NCBI GenBank assembly: GCA_946803715.1
Contig: CAMPET010000016.1
Coordinates: forward strand, 606,035 to 627,262
Length of the DNA: 21,228 nt
Direction: 5' to 3'
Source: Beroe ovata
Lineage: Eukaryota > Ctenophora > Nuda > Beroida > Beroidae
This document shows positions 1-8,112 of this stretch, piece by piece. Within the stretch, counting starts at the first letter, position 1, and the number at the start of each line of letters is the position of its first letter. Below the pieces are notes generated by a model that made no database searches, was not told the DNA's origin, and was given only the letters and a program-made list of their open reading frames with translations. The position numbers and the translations under genes were made by a program.

Positions 1-350
1 AACACAATAAATATCACAATACACTTCTCACTCATGTCACACATCGCTTAGTTGAGACCTGGCTCAACTACATGGATCACAGCGATTATCCAGGGGTATT
101 TTGCTCCACATGGCAGTTTTTTGTCAACAAAAAAGGGGGTTAGATCTGTTTCTCAGACGTTTATATACTCTATCTGCGTACCCTAAGCATTGTTTCCTGC
201 GTAATTTCGAGCGCAAATTCTGGCTTTTGGGGTCCAGAAGCTCTATGACTACGTCCTATGCCAGGGTGGGTACCTCTGACTCAAAAATGCGGGATTGCCG
301 GCCCTTTGTCTGCAACCTGAGCATCGGACCCGGCCCGGATAGATACATAC

Positions 351-2805
351 TATTTGATAGCTTCTGCATAGTCTGACAGTCTGGCGTATGTCCTTCCTAT
401 ATTGTCCAACGCTCTGGCTTTACCTTCTTCTGATTTGCTGTGAGTGAAAACATATTAGACTGCGGTCTGTAGGAGTTTTTAGGAAAAACACTAAATGTTG
501 AGTTCCAACTCACATTGAATTACTGATAGTGAGATCTTGTTTATGTTCTGACAGAGCTGCATCTAGATTACCGATTTCAAGCAATGCACACCCTATACTC
601 GAGTGTAAATTTGCTATGAACTCTTTCTTATTTGGTAGGTTGTCGATTTGTTGTACTTTCTTTAGACAGGCTCTGCCCAGTTGTAAACTTTCAGTTGGCT
701 TCCCGTCTGCTAATGCTGTAGGCAAAGAAATTGTTTGAATGAATAAACTAATCCTTAATGAAAGATGATATGAAATTTCGAATCTCGCGATCGCAAATGT
801 CATGGAAATGTTTACAAGTGATAGAACGTTGTCATGGAGAAATCTCGCCACCATGCGAGAGTGCGCGTCGTGCGCGCGCGTTACGAAATGCCAAAATATT
901 AGATTTTCAACACGCTCGTTGCGTTTGAGAAGACCCTTTTGATAAATTGTGACCGCCCCATTCGATGAAAGCTGCCAAGAAAAGAATTTTAATGACGCCC
1001 AACATACCTGCATCAATTTCATCAAGGTTCCGCAACACGTAGTTTGTTGGATCGTTCCCAATCGTGTATTTTCAGTTAAGGTTCATAATCAAGAGAATTG
1101 TGTAAAAAGATCTTAAGTCAAGTATTAATCCCTAGATTGGTAAAATAAAATGGTGAAGTGACGTGAAAGTCTGATCACTTCACGCGATCAAATGAGTCTC
1201 AAACATTATGTAAAAGCTAAAATGAGTGTCTAAAATGAATCTTACTATGTAAAATCCCGTGAATCGCTGTTACAGAATGTAGAATGAAGTGTGAAATCCT
1301 TATTTTTGGGCGTGGTCGCTCATGACAGATGACTCAGTGAGAATTTCGGAAGTGGCAAATGTGTTGAAGGTGTACTCGCGGTCCAAACTTGGCGTTTGTC
1401 CAAAAGGATATCCTTTAATGATGCGGTTTCTGTTGCTGTGGTCGATACGTTTCTTCTTTCTCGAGTAGAGCGGTTGCTGTTGCCTCCAGAAATCGAGTCT
1501 GGAGTCGAGATAACTGATTCCGTTGGATACCAACGACTTGATTGTGCTGTCCGATTGCTTTGTTGCACCTTCGGTCAGGACTTAAACATGAGTATTAGTT
1601 CTCTAACATTCACAATATCATCCAACATGCCTAATATTTGGTGACGCAAGACATGAGACGGTAGAATGACTCACGTGAATCGTTCAGGAGTTTCTCCAGA
1701 TACTCTCTGTCCTCGTAGAGTTCTCCAAGAAGCTGAAATATCATACACATAAACGGGTGCTTAGTGAGGTGTTAGCGAGCTCCTCTTGGAGTCAACAAAA
1801 CATCACAATTTCGTACCTGTTTTACAGTCTTGTCCCCGGCAAGGCACTTGGTATTCTGCTTTTCACTAGATACGCTGGCAGCGAACGCTGGCCTCGCGGC
1901 TGCTTTCTTTCGGGCTGCAGGTTTGCCTTTCTTACCAGCTTTCTCATCGAGATATTTGTAGAAATATGACAGATCCCCTTTCGATGTTAGCTTCACTGTG
2001 TTAGGATCTGACAAACAGTTTCGCGATGTTTAAAGGAGCAGAATCCACATTTTAATGGGTGTTAGGTTACATAATAGCAAAAGATTCCTATAGTAACCTA
2101 ATGAGTGGCATGGTAACCCAAAACTAGGAATCTCAATGCAGAGAACAGTACCTCAACAACGATATGAAGGTATTCAATAATGCCCCAATCACTCACTTCC
2201 AATGGAATTGTCGATGGCTTCCCGAGCCTTTTGAATCCCCAGTCGGAACTCATTGAGCTCCGGTCGCAATTTGTTGCCTCTGTGATAGTGAACAAGTGCA
2301 AACTCAAAGTCACCCATGGCGTACAACGCCTCTGCTTTCTGGAATAAACCCTTCGTAAAATCATGAGCATCCTTCAGACTTGATTCTGCGTCCTTAAGTG
2401 CTGAGTCGGCATCACCTAACTTGAGGTGGCATCTAGACCTGAGGTGAAACTGTAATTAGCGGAGTATCACTGAATGTCAATAGTGTCGCAAGGGGTCATA
2501 TGAAAATATATCAACGACCCCCTGCTGACCCCCTGCTGATTGTGATACTGTGATGGATGTTGTTGTAGCAACAGAAGAGTACATTTAGTGTGTTGCCATG
2601 ACAACAAACTTTACAGAAGTAGACAGTACAAAGAGTATTACCTGGCTACAAGGCAGTTCTTATCCTCAGGTTGTATCTCGAGGGCGATGGAGTATGCCTG
2701 GATCGCCTTGTTGTAGTCACCCTGTTTTGCAAGTGCATCTCCCTCGGCCAGGTAGATGGAAAACGAGCACTTTGGTCCTTCCTCTTCTTCCACACTGTAT
2801 GCCAT
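351..2805 (-). CDS. ODAD4: ODAD4/TTC25, outer dynein arm docking complex TPR protein (5' part, eight exons)
   Basis: Component of the complex that docks outer dynein arms on ciliary doublet microtubules. Exons (minus strand) are 2805-2642, 2438-2197, 2007-1817, 1732-1675, 1568-1412, 1063-1008, 715-514 and 437-351; phases agree at every junction and give about 385 residues, against about 670 in human, so the 3' part lies left of the window. Recognised from blocks that match the vertebrate protein as I remember it: DKNCLVARSRC, MGDFEFALVHYHRG, KTVKQLLGELY, YLDSRLDFWRQQ and GKARALDNIGRTYARL. An N-terminal TPR block lies at about residues 13-130; a basic linker follows, and a second TPR block starts near residue 270. 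The start is the Met of MAYSVEEEEG. All introns are GT-AG except the fifth, which is AT-AC. The gene lies downstream of PIERCE, mARC and CFAP20 on the same strand. Confidence 0.93.
1064..1411 (-). other. U12-type AT-AC intron (ODAD4 intron 5)
   Basis: The donor reads ATATCCTTTT (1411-1402), a perfect match to the U12 AT-type 5' splice site. The 3' end has a branch motif CCTTAACT (1081-1074), then the intron ends in AC (1065-1064), 12 bases after the branch-site A, which is the usual U12 spacing. Joining AAAGG to G ATT GGG keeps the frame and produces the conserved run ending in LDEIDA, which leads in phase into exon 7. No GT-AG alternative works: the upstream frame hits a stop and no usable AG precedes the downstream exon. 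Confidence 0.9.
2592..2605. promoter_or_regulatory. RFX X-box in ODAD4 intron 1
   Basis: GTTGCCATGACAAC fits the RFX X-box consensus GTHNYYATRRNAAC at every position. It sits in the first intron of ODAD4, about 200 bases into the gene. RFX factors, with FOXJ1, drive cilium genes in animals, so the location is meaningful, although function is inferred. Confidence 0.7.
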
Positions 2806-3425
2806 GTCTATGAGGGGGAGATTAAGGGAGTGATTCATCATAGAGTTAGCAAGATATCGGGGCGTTACACAACCCTTGAACTTCAGGATATGGCACTGAA
2901 CTATACTAATGTTGCTAAAAGTTAAAATGTATATCGGTGCTCTTATAAAATCTGCAATCACAATTTACAAAATATTTACATACACAATTCATAAATATTT
3001 CAAGTAGGTAAAACACCGAAATTTACGTTATATATTAAGTTTCCCCATGAGGTTTTGAGCTTCTTCCAATTAGTACACTAGGAAGCACTTAAAGGTATTC
3101 CAAAGCATATCTCTCATTCAATACGATGTTACCAATCTTCAAATGTTTAAAACTTGCTATGAAAGTACATGATGGCTGAGCTCTGTGCAGGCAATTGCAT
3201 TGTCACGTGATATTGCAGATTTGCAAGCAGCAAATTCGTATCATGCACGTGTTGCCAAGGAAACAATGTTTCAAATCATGAAAATGACATCAGTGTTGGA
3301 GATATAATCATCATTTTGTTTCATTTCCGACTACATATAACTGAAAATGTCCATGCAGCAATGTAAAATTCCAAAGTTGACCTGCCAGGGTAAAAATCCC
3401 ACATCATGAACTGATTCCCCACTCT
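2806..3425. other. Spacer between PIERCE-like gene and ODAD4 (ODAD4 promoter region)
   Basis: This 620-base stretch has no coding signal that I can support. It must hold the ODAD4 promoter and the 3' UTR of the PIERCE-like gene. It contains one X-box-like site at 3251-3264. I see no clear TATA box or poly(A) signal for the minus strand. Confidence 0.6.
3251..3264. promoter_or_regulatory. X-box-like RFX site upstream of ODAD4
   Basis: GTTGCCAAGGAAAC has both RFX half sites (GTTGCC and GGAAAC) with the normal two-base spacer. It lies about 450 bases upstream of the ODAD4 start codon. It is a weaker match than the intronic site at 2592-2605. Confidence 0.5.
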
Positions 3426-3737
3426 CTAAAAGTTGTTCTTGTCCATGGAAGTGTTGAGACTCTGATTCCTGTACATACCCGATCTGTTGAGGTGCTCCGA
3501 GAACTTGCTCGATATACCGTGGAATGTTTGCGGAGTTGTCTGGTGGCAGGGCCCCATGCTGCCGTACTTGTGCGACGTTGTCCGGTACATTGGGTGCTGT
3601 TCCTGCGTGGGGTATCCCTGGACCACGTCCTTCAGATTACCGTCCACACCAGTGTAAGTGGAGTCCAGGTTGACATTCTCGACCTTGGCACACGTGTACA
3701 CAGAGTTGCCGGGGTTGTGGACTGTGTCTTCTGACAT
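3426..3737 (-). CDS. PIERCE1/2: PIERCE1/2-family doublet-microtubule inner protein
   Basis: A single-exon gene of 103 residues. PIERCE1 and PIERCE2 are small proteins in the lumen of ciliary doublet microtubules that help anchor outer dynein arm docking sites. The match rests on the order of short motifs: NPGN near the N-terminus (as I remember in PIERCE2), MYRTTSHKYGS, then SSKFSEHLNRSGMYRNQSLN, which parallels the vertebrate block with Y-G-S, K-F-S, G-M-x-R-N and L-N. It ends at TAG soon after that block, so it is shorter at the C-terminus than vertebrate PIERCE1. The start Met has an in-frame stop 57 bases upstream. I cannot decide which paralogue it represents. It lies between two other cilium genes on the same strand, which agrees with its role. 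Confidence 0.8.
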   Translation of the reverse strand: MSEDTVHNPGNSVYTCAKVENVNLDSTYTGVDGNLKDVVQGYPTQEQHPMYRTTSHKYGSMGPCHQTTPQTFHGISSKFSEHLNRSGMYRNQSLNTSMDKNNF

Positions 3738-4224
3738 CGCACCTATGATGGGCGGAAACGTCAGATCGAGCTGTTACATTGAACCAGTTTACCAGAGTGA
3801 TAACTGACTGGTATCGTTCTGGAATGAAACTTGGGGACGGACAGTGACTGTCTTGTTAGGGACCGCTCAGCTCATATTACAGTTTAGTGATGCTTGAGTT
3901 TGCGATTTCCGAAAAAGGTTAAAAGAATGAAATACAAAAGAATCCGTTATACAGTATACATCATACACACAAGAAATAAAAAATTTCCAATTTTGATAAG
4001 AATAAAGCGTTTTTAACAAAGAGTCGTCTAAAGTATTAAGATAAAATTCAGGGTCAGGTTGTTTTAGTTAGATCGTATTAAAACAAGAGCCCCACGTCAT
4101 GACATAGCATAACAAAATAGCATAGCAAACATTCCACTTACCTAGGAAGGTGATGTTGAATCTACATGCCACGTATACAATGTACATATGGTACAATGTA
4201 CATTGTACATGATGAGCCATCACC
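3738..4224. other. Spacer between mARC and the PIERCE-like gene
   Basis: Non-coding, AT-rich, with no coding signal. The right end holds the palindrome at 4191-4208. A short imperfect direct repeat of the form atagcatarcaaa occurs around 4103-4130. I found no X-box match here. Confidence 0.6.
4191..4208. repeat. 18-bp perfect palindrome just 3' of the mARC stop
   Basis: GTACAATGTACATTGTAC equals its own reverse complement and lies 17 bases after the mARC stop codon. It is nested in a wider stem: AGGTGATG near 4148-4156 pairs with CATCACCT at 4218-4225, the latter overlapping the stop codon. In the minus-strand transcript this would be a strong 3' UTR hairpin. It could equally be a cruciform-prone AT-rich repeat. 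Confidence 0.75.
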
Positions 4225-5079
4225 TCAGACTGATCGACGCTTCACCAGGATAATCTTGTCCCCGGGGGTAACAAGACCCGCCTTCTTGACGGAGAAATAA
4301 GTCCCGAACACCGGTTTGTTGGTCTTCTCACACCGGGGCCGGTATCTCCGCAAAGTGTCCATCGTACCGGACGTCCTCTCGCCGGCTGAGTTGACATTCG
4401 TAATCAAACATCGGGTACACCTGTGATCGAACTCGAGAATTGCATCTCCAATCTGCACTTCCTGCCATGTCTCATCCTCATACGCTCCCTGGTTAGAGGA
4501 CACGATGTTCGGACGGAATCTCTCCATCTCAACATCCCAACCTGCTTCCTTGCTGAAATCCTGGAGCGAGGATTCACCGATAATGAGCACTGGGTCCGTG
4601 GACTGAATATCCATTTCCTCGCCAGACAACTTCTTCTCCGGGGAAAACATGAGTCTAACCTCCTTACCAACGATATCTGACATCCAGGCACTAGCCTCAT
4701 CACTTACTTCACAGTACTCAAACCCCTTGGGACACGTTTCAACAGTGTAGTTGTCCGTGTATTTGAACTTTGTCAGATCAATGACAAGTTTCGGTTTATC
4801 GCGATAGGCAAGTGTCACCTTGTCATCCCCGGATAATTCTACTTCAATTCGGCACAGAGCTTCATAACCCGGAGTCGTGTGCTTCAATCGCTCGTTAGAA
4901 CCTTTGAACAACAAACACATTCCTTTGTCATACACGAACCCCTTCTTTCCAAGCAACCAACTTTTTGGCATCTTGACAGGTCTGAGCGCCCTCACCGGAT
5001 GGATGTATAGCTCCGACACTAGACCCACCTCTGATCCCTCCTCTCCCTTGAATGCATTGGCTAGCCACGATAGCACCAT
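4225..5079 (-). CDS. MTARC1: mARC-like MOSC domain molybdenum-cofactor protein
   Basis: A single-exon gene of 284 residues. mARC proteins are molybdenum enzymes that reduce N-hydroxylated substrates with electrons from NADH via cytochrome b5 reductase and cytochrome b5. An N-terminal MOSC_N beta-barrel domain starts at about residue 18 (VSELYIHPVRALRPV). The MOSC domain carries RFRPNIV at 187-193 and the cysteine pair C221/C224 in RCTRC; one of these should be the molybdenum ligand by family analogy. The tail FGTYFSVKKAGLVTPGDKI is family-typical. Human mARC is longer (about 337) and has an N-terminal membrane anchor; here only MVLSWLANAF precedes acidic residues, and an in-frame TAA lies 21-23 bases before the ATG. 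The vertebrate paralogue cannot be assigned, so the symbol stands for the family. Confidence 0.88.
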   Translation of the reverse strand: MVLSWLANAFKGEEGSEVGLVSELYIHPVRALRPVKMPKSWLLGKKGFVYDKGMCLLFKGSNERLKHTTPGYEALCRIEVELSGDDKVTLAYRDKPKLVIDLTKFKYTDNYTVETCPKGFEYCEVSDEASAWMSDIVGKEVRLMFSPEKKLSGEEMDIQSTDPVLIIGESSLQDFSKEAGWDVEMERFRPNIVSSNQGAYEDETWQEVQIGDAILEFDHRCTRCLITNVNSAGERTSGTMDTLRRYRPRCEKTNKPVFGTYFSVKKAGLVTPGDKIILVKRRSV

Positions 5080-5625
5080 AACGAACCTATGTGATATAGC
5101 TTATGGTCATGGCGGTCATTACTATAACCACAGTTGTAATAAGAATAACATGCTAGATGATGAAATGTCATCATGTTTGATACATTGAATTTGAAACTCA
5201 ATCATTGAAACAAAATATTTCACTCAATTTTAGATATGTACAAGTAAAATCAACACTAAAATTATGTGATATCAATATCTATTTGCCCCTTCATAGACAT
5301 ACGACACACATCAGAATCTTCACTTTTCAAAGTCGGCTAGCAAGTTATCAAATAGTACCAGACTAAAACATGAGAAATGTTCTCTGATATTTCAAATGAA
5401 TATGGAGCCGATATAGAAGGGAAATGCTGATCTTAAAGTCTTAACCGTTTGTAGAGTCCAAAACATCGTGAAGTCTGAAATTGAAATAGGATTCATTTTG
5501 TTGCACACTGAGATAGTGTCACAAGGAGGCGATGAACCTGACCACCCACATTACGAAGCCCAGCTCAGCGACAATATCAGCAGCCTCGAGGTAAAGTGTT
5601 AGTCTAATAAATGCATGGAAAGTGT
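5080..5625. other. Spacer between CFAP20 and mARC
   Basis: A non-coding stretch of 546 bases holding the mARC promoter and the CFAP20 3' UTR. I see no RNA gene, clear repeat or X-box. No canonical AATAAA on the minus strand was found close to the CFAP20 stop; AATAGA lies near it. Confidence 0.6.
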
Positions 5626-6219
5626 CTATTGTGTGGCGTTTGCCTTCATCTTGTTTTGCACTGGAAGGTACAGTTTGAACTCTGCTGGAAGCTCGTCTTC
5701 AGAGTACAACCTATCGGAGAAGTACACACGTCGGATCCTGCAGTTAGCGTGGATCTGTACTCGGAGGGTCTCGATGTAGTTGGTACCGTAGGCACGTCGA
5801 GTGAAGTCAGACAAGTTGAACTGGATCTGATTCCATCCATCGTCCAGTCTCATGGGCATGGTGCAGATGAAAGGTTTCACTCTGGTCGTGGACTGGTAGT
5901 TTGAAGCTCGGAACCTCCTCCTCACGTTCTTGTCATCTAGAACTTGGACCTCAAATGTGAAGTACTTCTTCATGTTCTTTATGATCATTACAAGGAAAGG
6001 TAACTTGATTCCCAGTGTATTCTTTGGGTCAGCTGGACAGGTGATGTAAGTGGTGCTAACATTTGTTCCAACAATTTCAAGAACAAGGGACTGAATGTCA
6101 TTATCAGTTATTCTCTTGATGTGCCCATTACGAACTTTCTTGTCCCAGATCTGAAGTGGCTTGCTTCCAATACTGTACAAGATTGAGAGAAAGCCGGATT
6201 GGAATGTGTTTTTGAACAT
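5626..6219 (-). CDS. CFAP20: CFAP20 (BUG22), cilia- and flagella-associated protein 20
   Basis: A 197-residue protein in one exon. CFAP20 sits at the inner junction between A and B tubules of the ciliary doublet and also occurs at basal bodies. The sequence is almost the human protein as I remember it: [20 protein letters not shown] at the start, [45 protein letters not shown] and [19 protein letters not shown] near the end, with only a handful of substitutions over about 190 positions. The tail MKANATQ differs. Length agrees with the family (193 in human). The start is fixed by the conserved MFKNTF; CTCCAG just upstream could be a 5' UTR splice acceptor. The absence of introns is unusual next to the intron-rich ODAD4 and RAD50. 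Confidence 0.97.
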   Translation of the reverse strand: MFKNTFQSGFLSILYSIGSKPLQIWDKKVRNGHIKRITDNDIQSLVLEIVGTNVSTTYITCPADPKNTLGIKLPFLVMIIKNMKKYFTFEVQVLDDKNVRRRFRASNYQSTTRVKPFICTMPMRLDDGWNQIQFNLSDFTRRAYGTNYIETLRVQIHANCRIRRVYFSDRLYSEDELPAEFKLYLPVQNKMKANATQ

Positions 6220-6705
6220 TTTGCTAACCTGGAGATGATTTCTATACATTAGTTTGAGTTTTCAAAAATTCAAAAACATCAAATTTTCAAAGATGAGTAA
6301 CGGACTAGCACAATGAAATGCTTAGCGAATGCGGAAGTGGGGAGAACAATCTGAAGCTAAATGTCACAAAGTTGATTGGAGATTACAGTTTGATGTCAAA
6401 TCTTCGTTTATGTTTATGATAACAGCTCCTTAAAGAAAAGATTTAGATATGATACACATGTGTCATAGCAAACAATCATTGGATCAACTGCACTAAATTT
6501 AACTCAAGTCACAAACAAGACAAAGTAGACACAGGCCAGTTCTCCAAGGTAATGACAAAAACATGGCAACCATCTTACTCCGCATGAATTCTGATCAGAG
6601 TGATGGACTCGCATTCGTGAATTTTCGCGCGCGCATACGTTTTGGTTTATTGTTTATATTGCCGTCTTGCCGCAAAAATTGTTCCCGCGGTGACCCTTTC
6701 TACGG

Positions 6706-7013
6706 GCATCTCCTTTCTACGACTTTTCAGTTCACTCAGTACACTAGGGGCGCGCAACGTGTGCCCTTGCAGGATTTTACCCTGCCGTCGGCGCCGCGCA
6801 ATTGTCCTTCCGCCACGGTGCAGGAATAAAATCCGATCCCGCCAGCAAGGGCCGGGGAAGATCCTACCTACATTCAAATACAAGCAACAAACATGGCCAG
6901 TGCAGTGGGCGCTGCATGGCAGCGGCGGCAAATAACATCCGGCAACTTCATCTGTGCACACGTTGCGCGCCCCTGTTCTACTCAGTGAACTGAAAAGTCG
7001 TAGAAAGACGGAG
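6706..7013. repeat. Foldback element: long inverted repeat around a GC-rich core
   Basis: The left arm at about 6709-6763 and the right arm at about 6953-7013 are reverse complements over about 55 bases with a few mismatches; both contain TTTCTACGACTTTTCAGTTC or its complement. The arms flank about 190 bases. This looks like the arms of a small non-coding foldback or MITE-like element. The copy at 19556-20906 keeps the left arm but lacks the right one. No transposase is present. Confidence 0.75.
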
Positions 7014-7063
7014 ACGCGCAGCGCGCGCGGAGTATTTGGGTCACGCAGCGCGGGAACACTGTC

Positions 7064-7099
7064 ATCGAAGGCCGAAACAGGCCTGTTTCGGCTTTCGAT
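7064..7099. repeat. 36-bp near-perfect palindrome, no loop (copy 1)
   Basis: The arms are ATCGAAGGCCGAAACAGG and CCTGTTTCGGCTTTCGAT, with one mismatched pair. The corresponding sequence at 20025-20060 is perfect over all 36 bases, so copy 1 appears to have one changed base. It lies just right of the foldback arms. Confidence 0.9.
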
Positions 7100-8112
7100 G
7101 AAGGCGCGCGCGCCGCTGGCCGAACGCAAGAAACAGCCTAGCGGACAGACAACATCCGGCAAGTATTTTGTATTTCAAGTACACTTAACTTGAAGTTAAG
7201 AAATAGTACACTTTGACTTATAAAATCAAATACGGTCACGACATGTAAAAAATAAAAACCAGCTTCGTAATTGGAGTAATAGTATTGAAGCGAAAATGGA
7301 ACCATAAAGAATGATACTGAATTCCAAATCCAAGTGGCATCTTTCGAGTTAAAACTCGGAATATTCAAATAAACAAAATGTGAATTCTAATTGCTTAAAC
7401 ATTAAAGTTAAGTTATGAAATTCAAAAGTTTCACTTTCAGCTCAATTCAGAATGAGAGAAAAGTTAGTCCACACAATCGTACCAGTTAAGCAAGTCTAGT
7501 CAATGATCATGGCTGATGCCTGATAATCAATGACAAATGATCAACATTATCATGCCAACATAGAGATGGACAGGTGCTGTGCACTCACACTGTGGCACAA
7601 TTATATCACAGGCATCAAACCCGCGCGAAACACGTTGCCCCCGGCCCCCCTCTCTATATAATTATAACAGAAACAATTAGCACTTGATATAGAGGCAAGA
7701 ACATGCTCCGATCATACCAAATAAAGTCAGATTATCACGGCCACGGTGGTGCTACCGCGCTAATCATCACCACGTTTACTGTAGTACCCCTTATGGTTAT
7801 ATGGTACGTGTCTCTATATTGAAACTGTAGTGTAAGAAAGTGTTGAGTGCTCTCACTTTTCTCTTTCTGTGTCTGCCTTGTTTCAGAGAGTGTGAACCCT
7901 GAGGGGTTTAGTGGAGTGCACCATTCCATACAATAATGCGGAGACACTAAGTAAAGGTGACATGACCATATAAGGGATAACCATTTGCATCTAGAGACAC
8001 AGAGAGCACCTGCCTGTTCTACAACTACCATTCTCGTGCTCTGTTGATCGTTTACTTGTTTGAGAATAGTTTGTTACTGTCACACGACGGGCAGGTTTCT
8101 GTACCAGGCATC

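Larger units (their letters stand above)
6618..7919 (+). repeat. Duplicated spacer segment, copy 1
   Basis: Recurs at 19556-20906 in the same orientation, and 7158-7481 recurs a third time at 20908-21228. The right half (about 7150-7919) differs by a few substitutions and several short indels, mostly at short direct repeats. The GC-rich left half differs more, including replacement of roughly 115 bases by unrelated sequence. Confidence 0.9.
6220..8112. other. 1.9-kb spacer between CFAP20 and the zinc-finger gene (divergent promoters)
   Basis: The two flanking genes are transcribed away from each other, so both promoters must lie here. Most of the interval (6618-7919) recurs near the window end. 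The left part is GC-rich and full of hairpins; the right part is AT-rich with no coding signal. A half X-box (GGTTGCCATG on the minus strand) is near 6563-6572, about 350 bases upstream of CFAP20. Open frames here run across palindromes and are not convincing genes. Confidence 0.6.

Noticed and set aside
51-76. Hairpin with 8-bp arms TAGTTGAG and CTCAACTA
   Set aside because: It is real but short, lies in an ODAD4 intron, and nothing around it suggests a tRNA or other RNA gene.
1-350. Further ODAD4 exon at the left edge
   Set aside because: After the GTATGT donor at 350 I found no minus-strand block resembling the next conserved TPR segment, so this stretch is read as intron 8.
6647-7162. 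171-residue minus-strand frame and overlapping plus-strand frames in the foldback element
   Set aside because: The frames run through inverted repeats and palindromes; the translations mirror one another and do not resemble a conserved protein.
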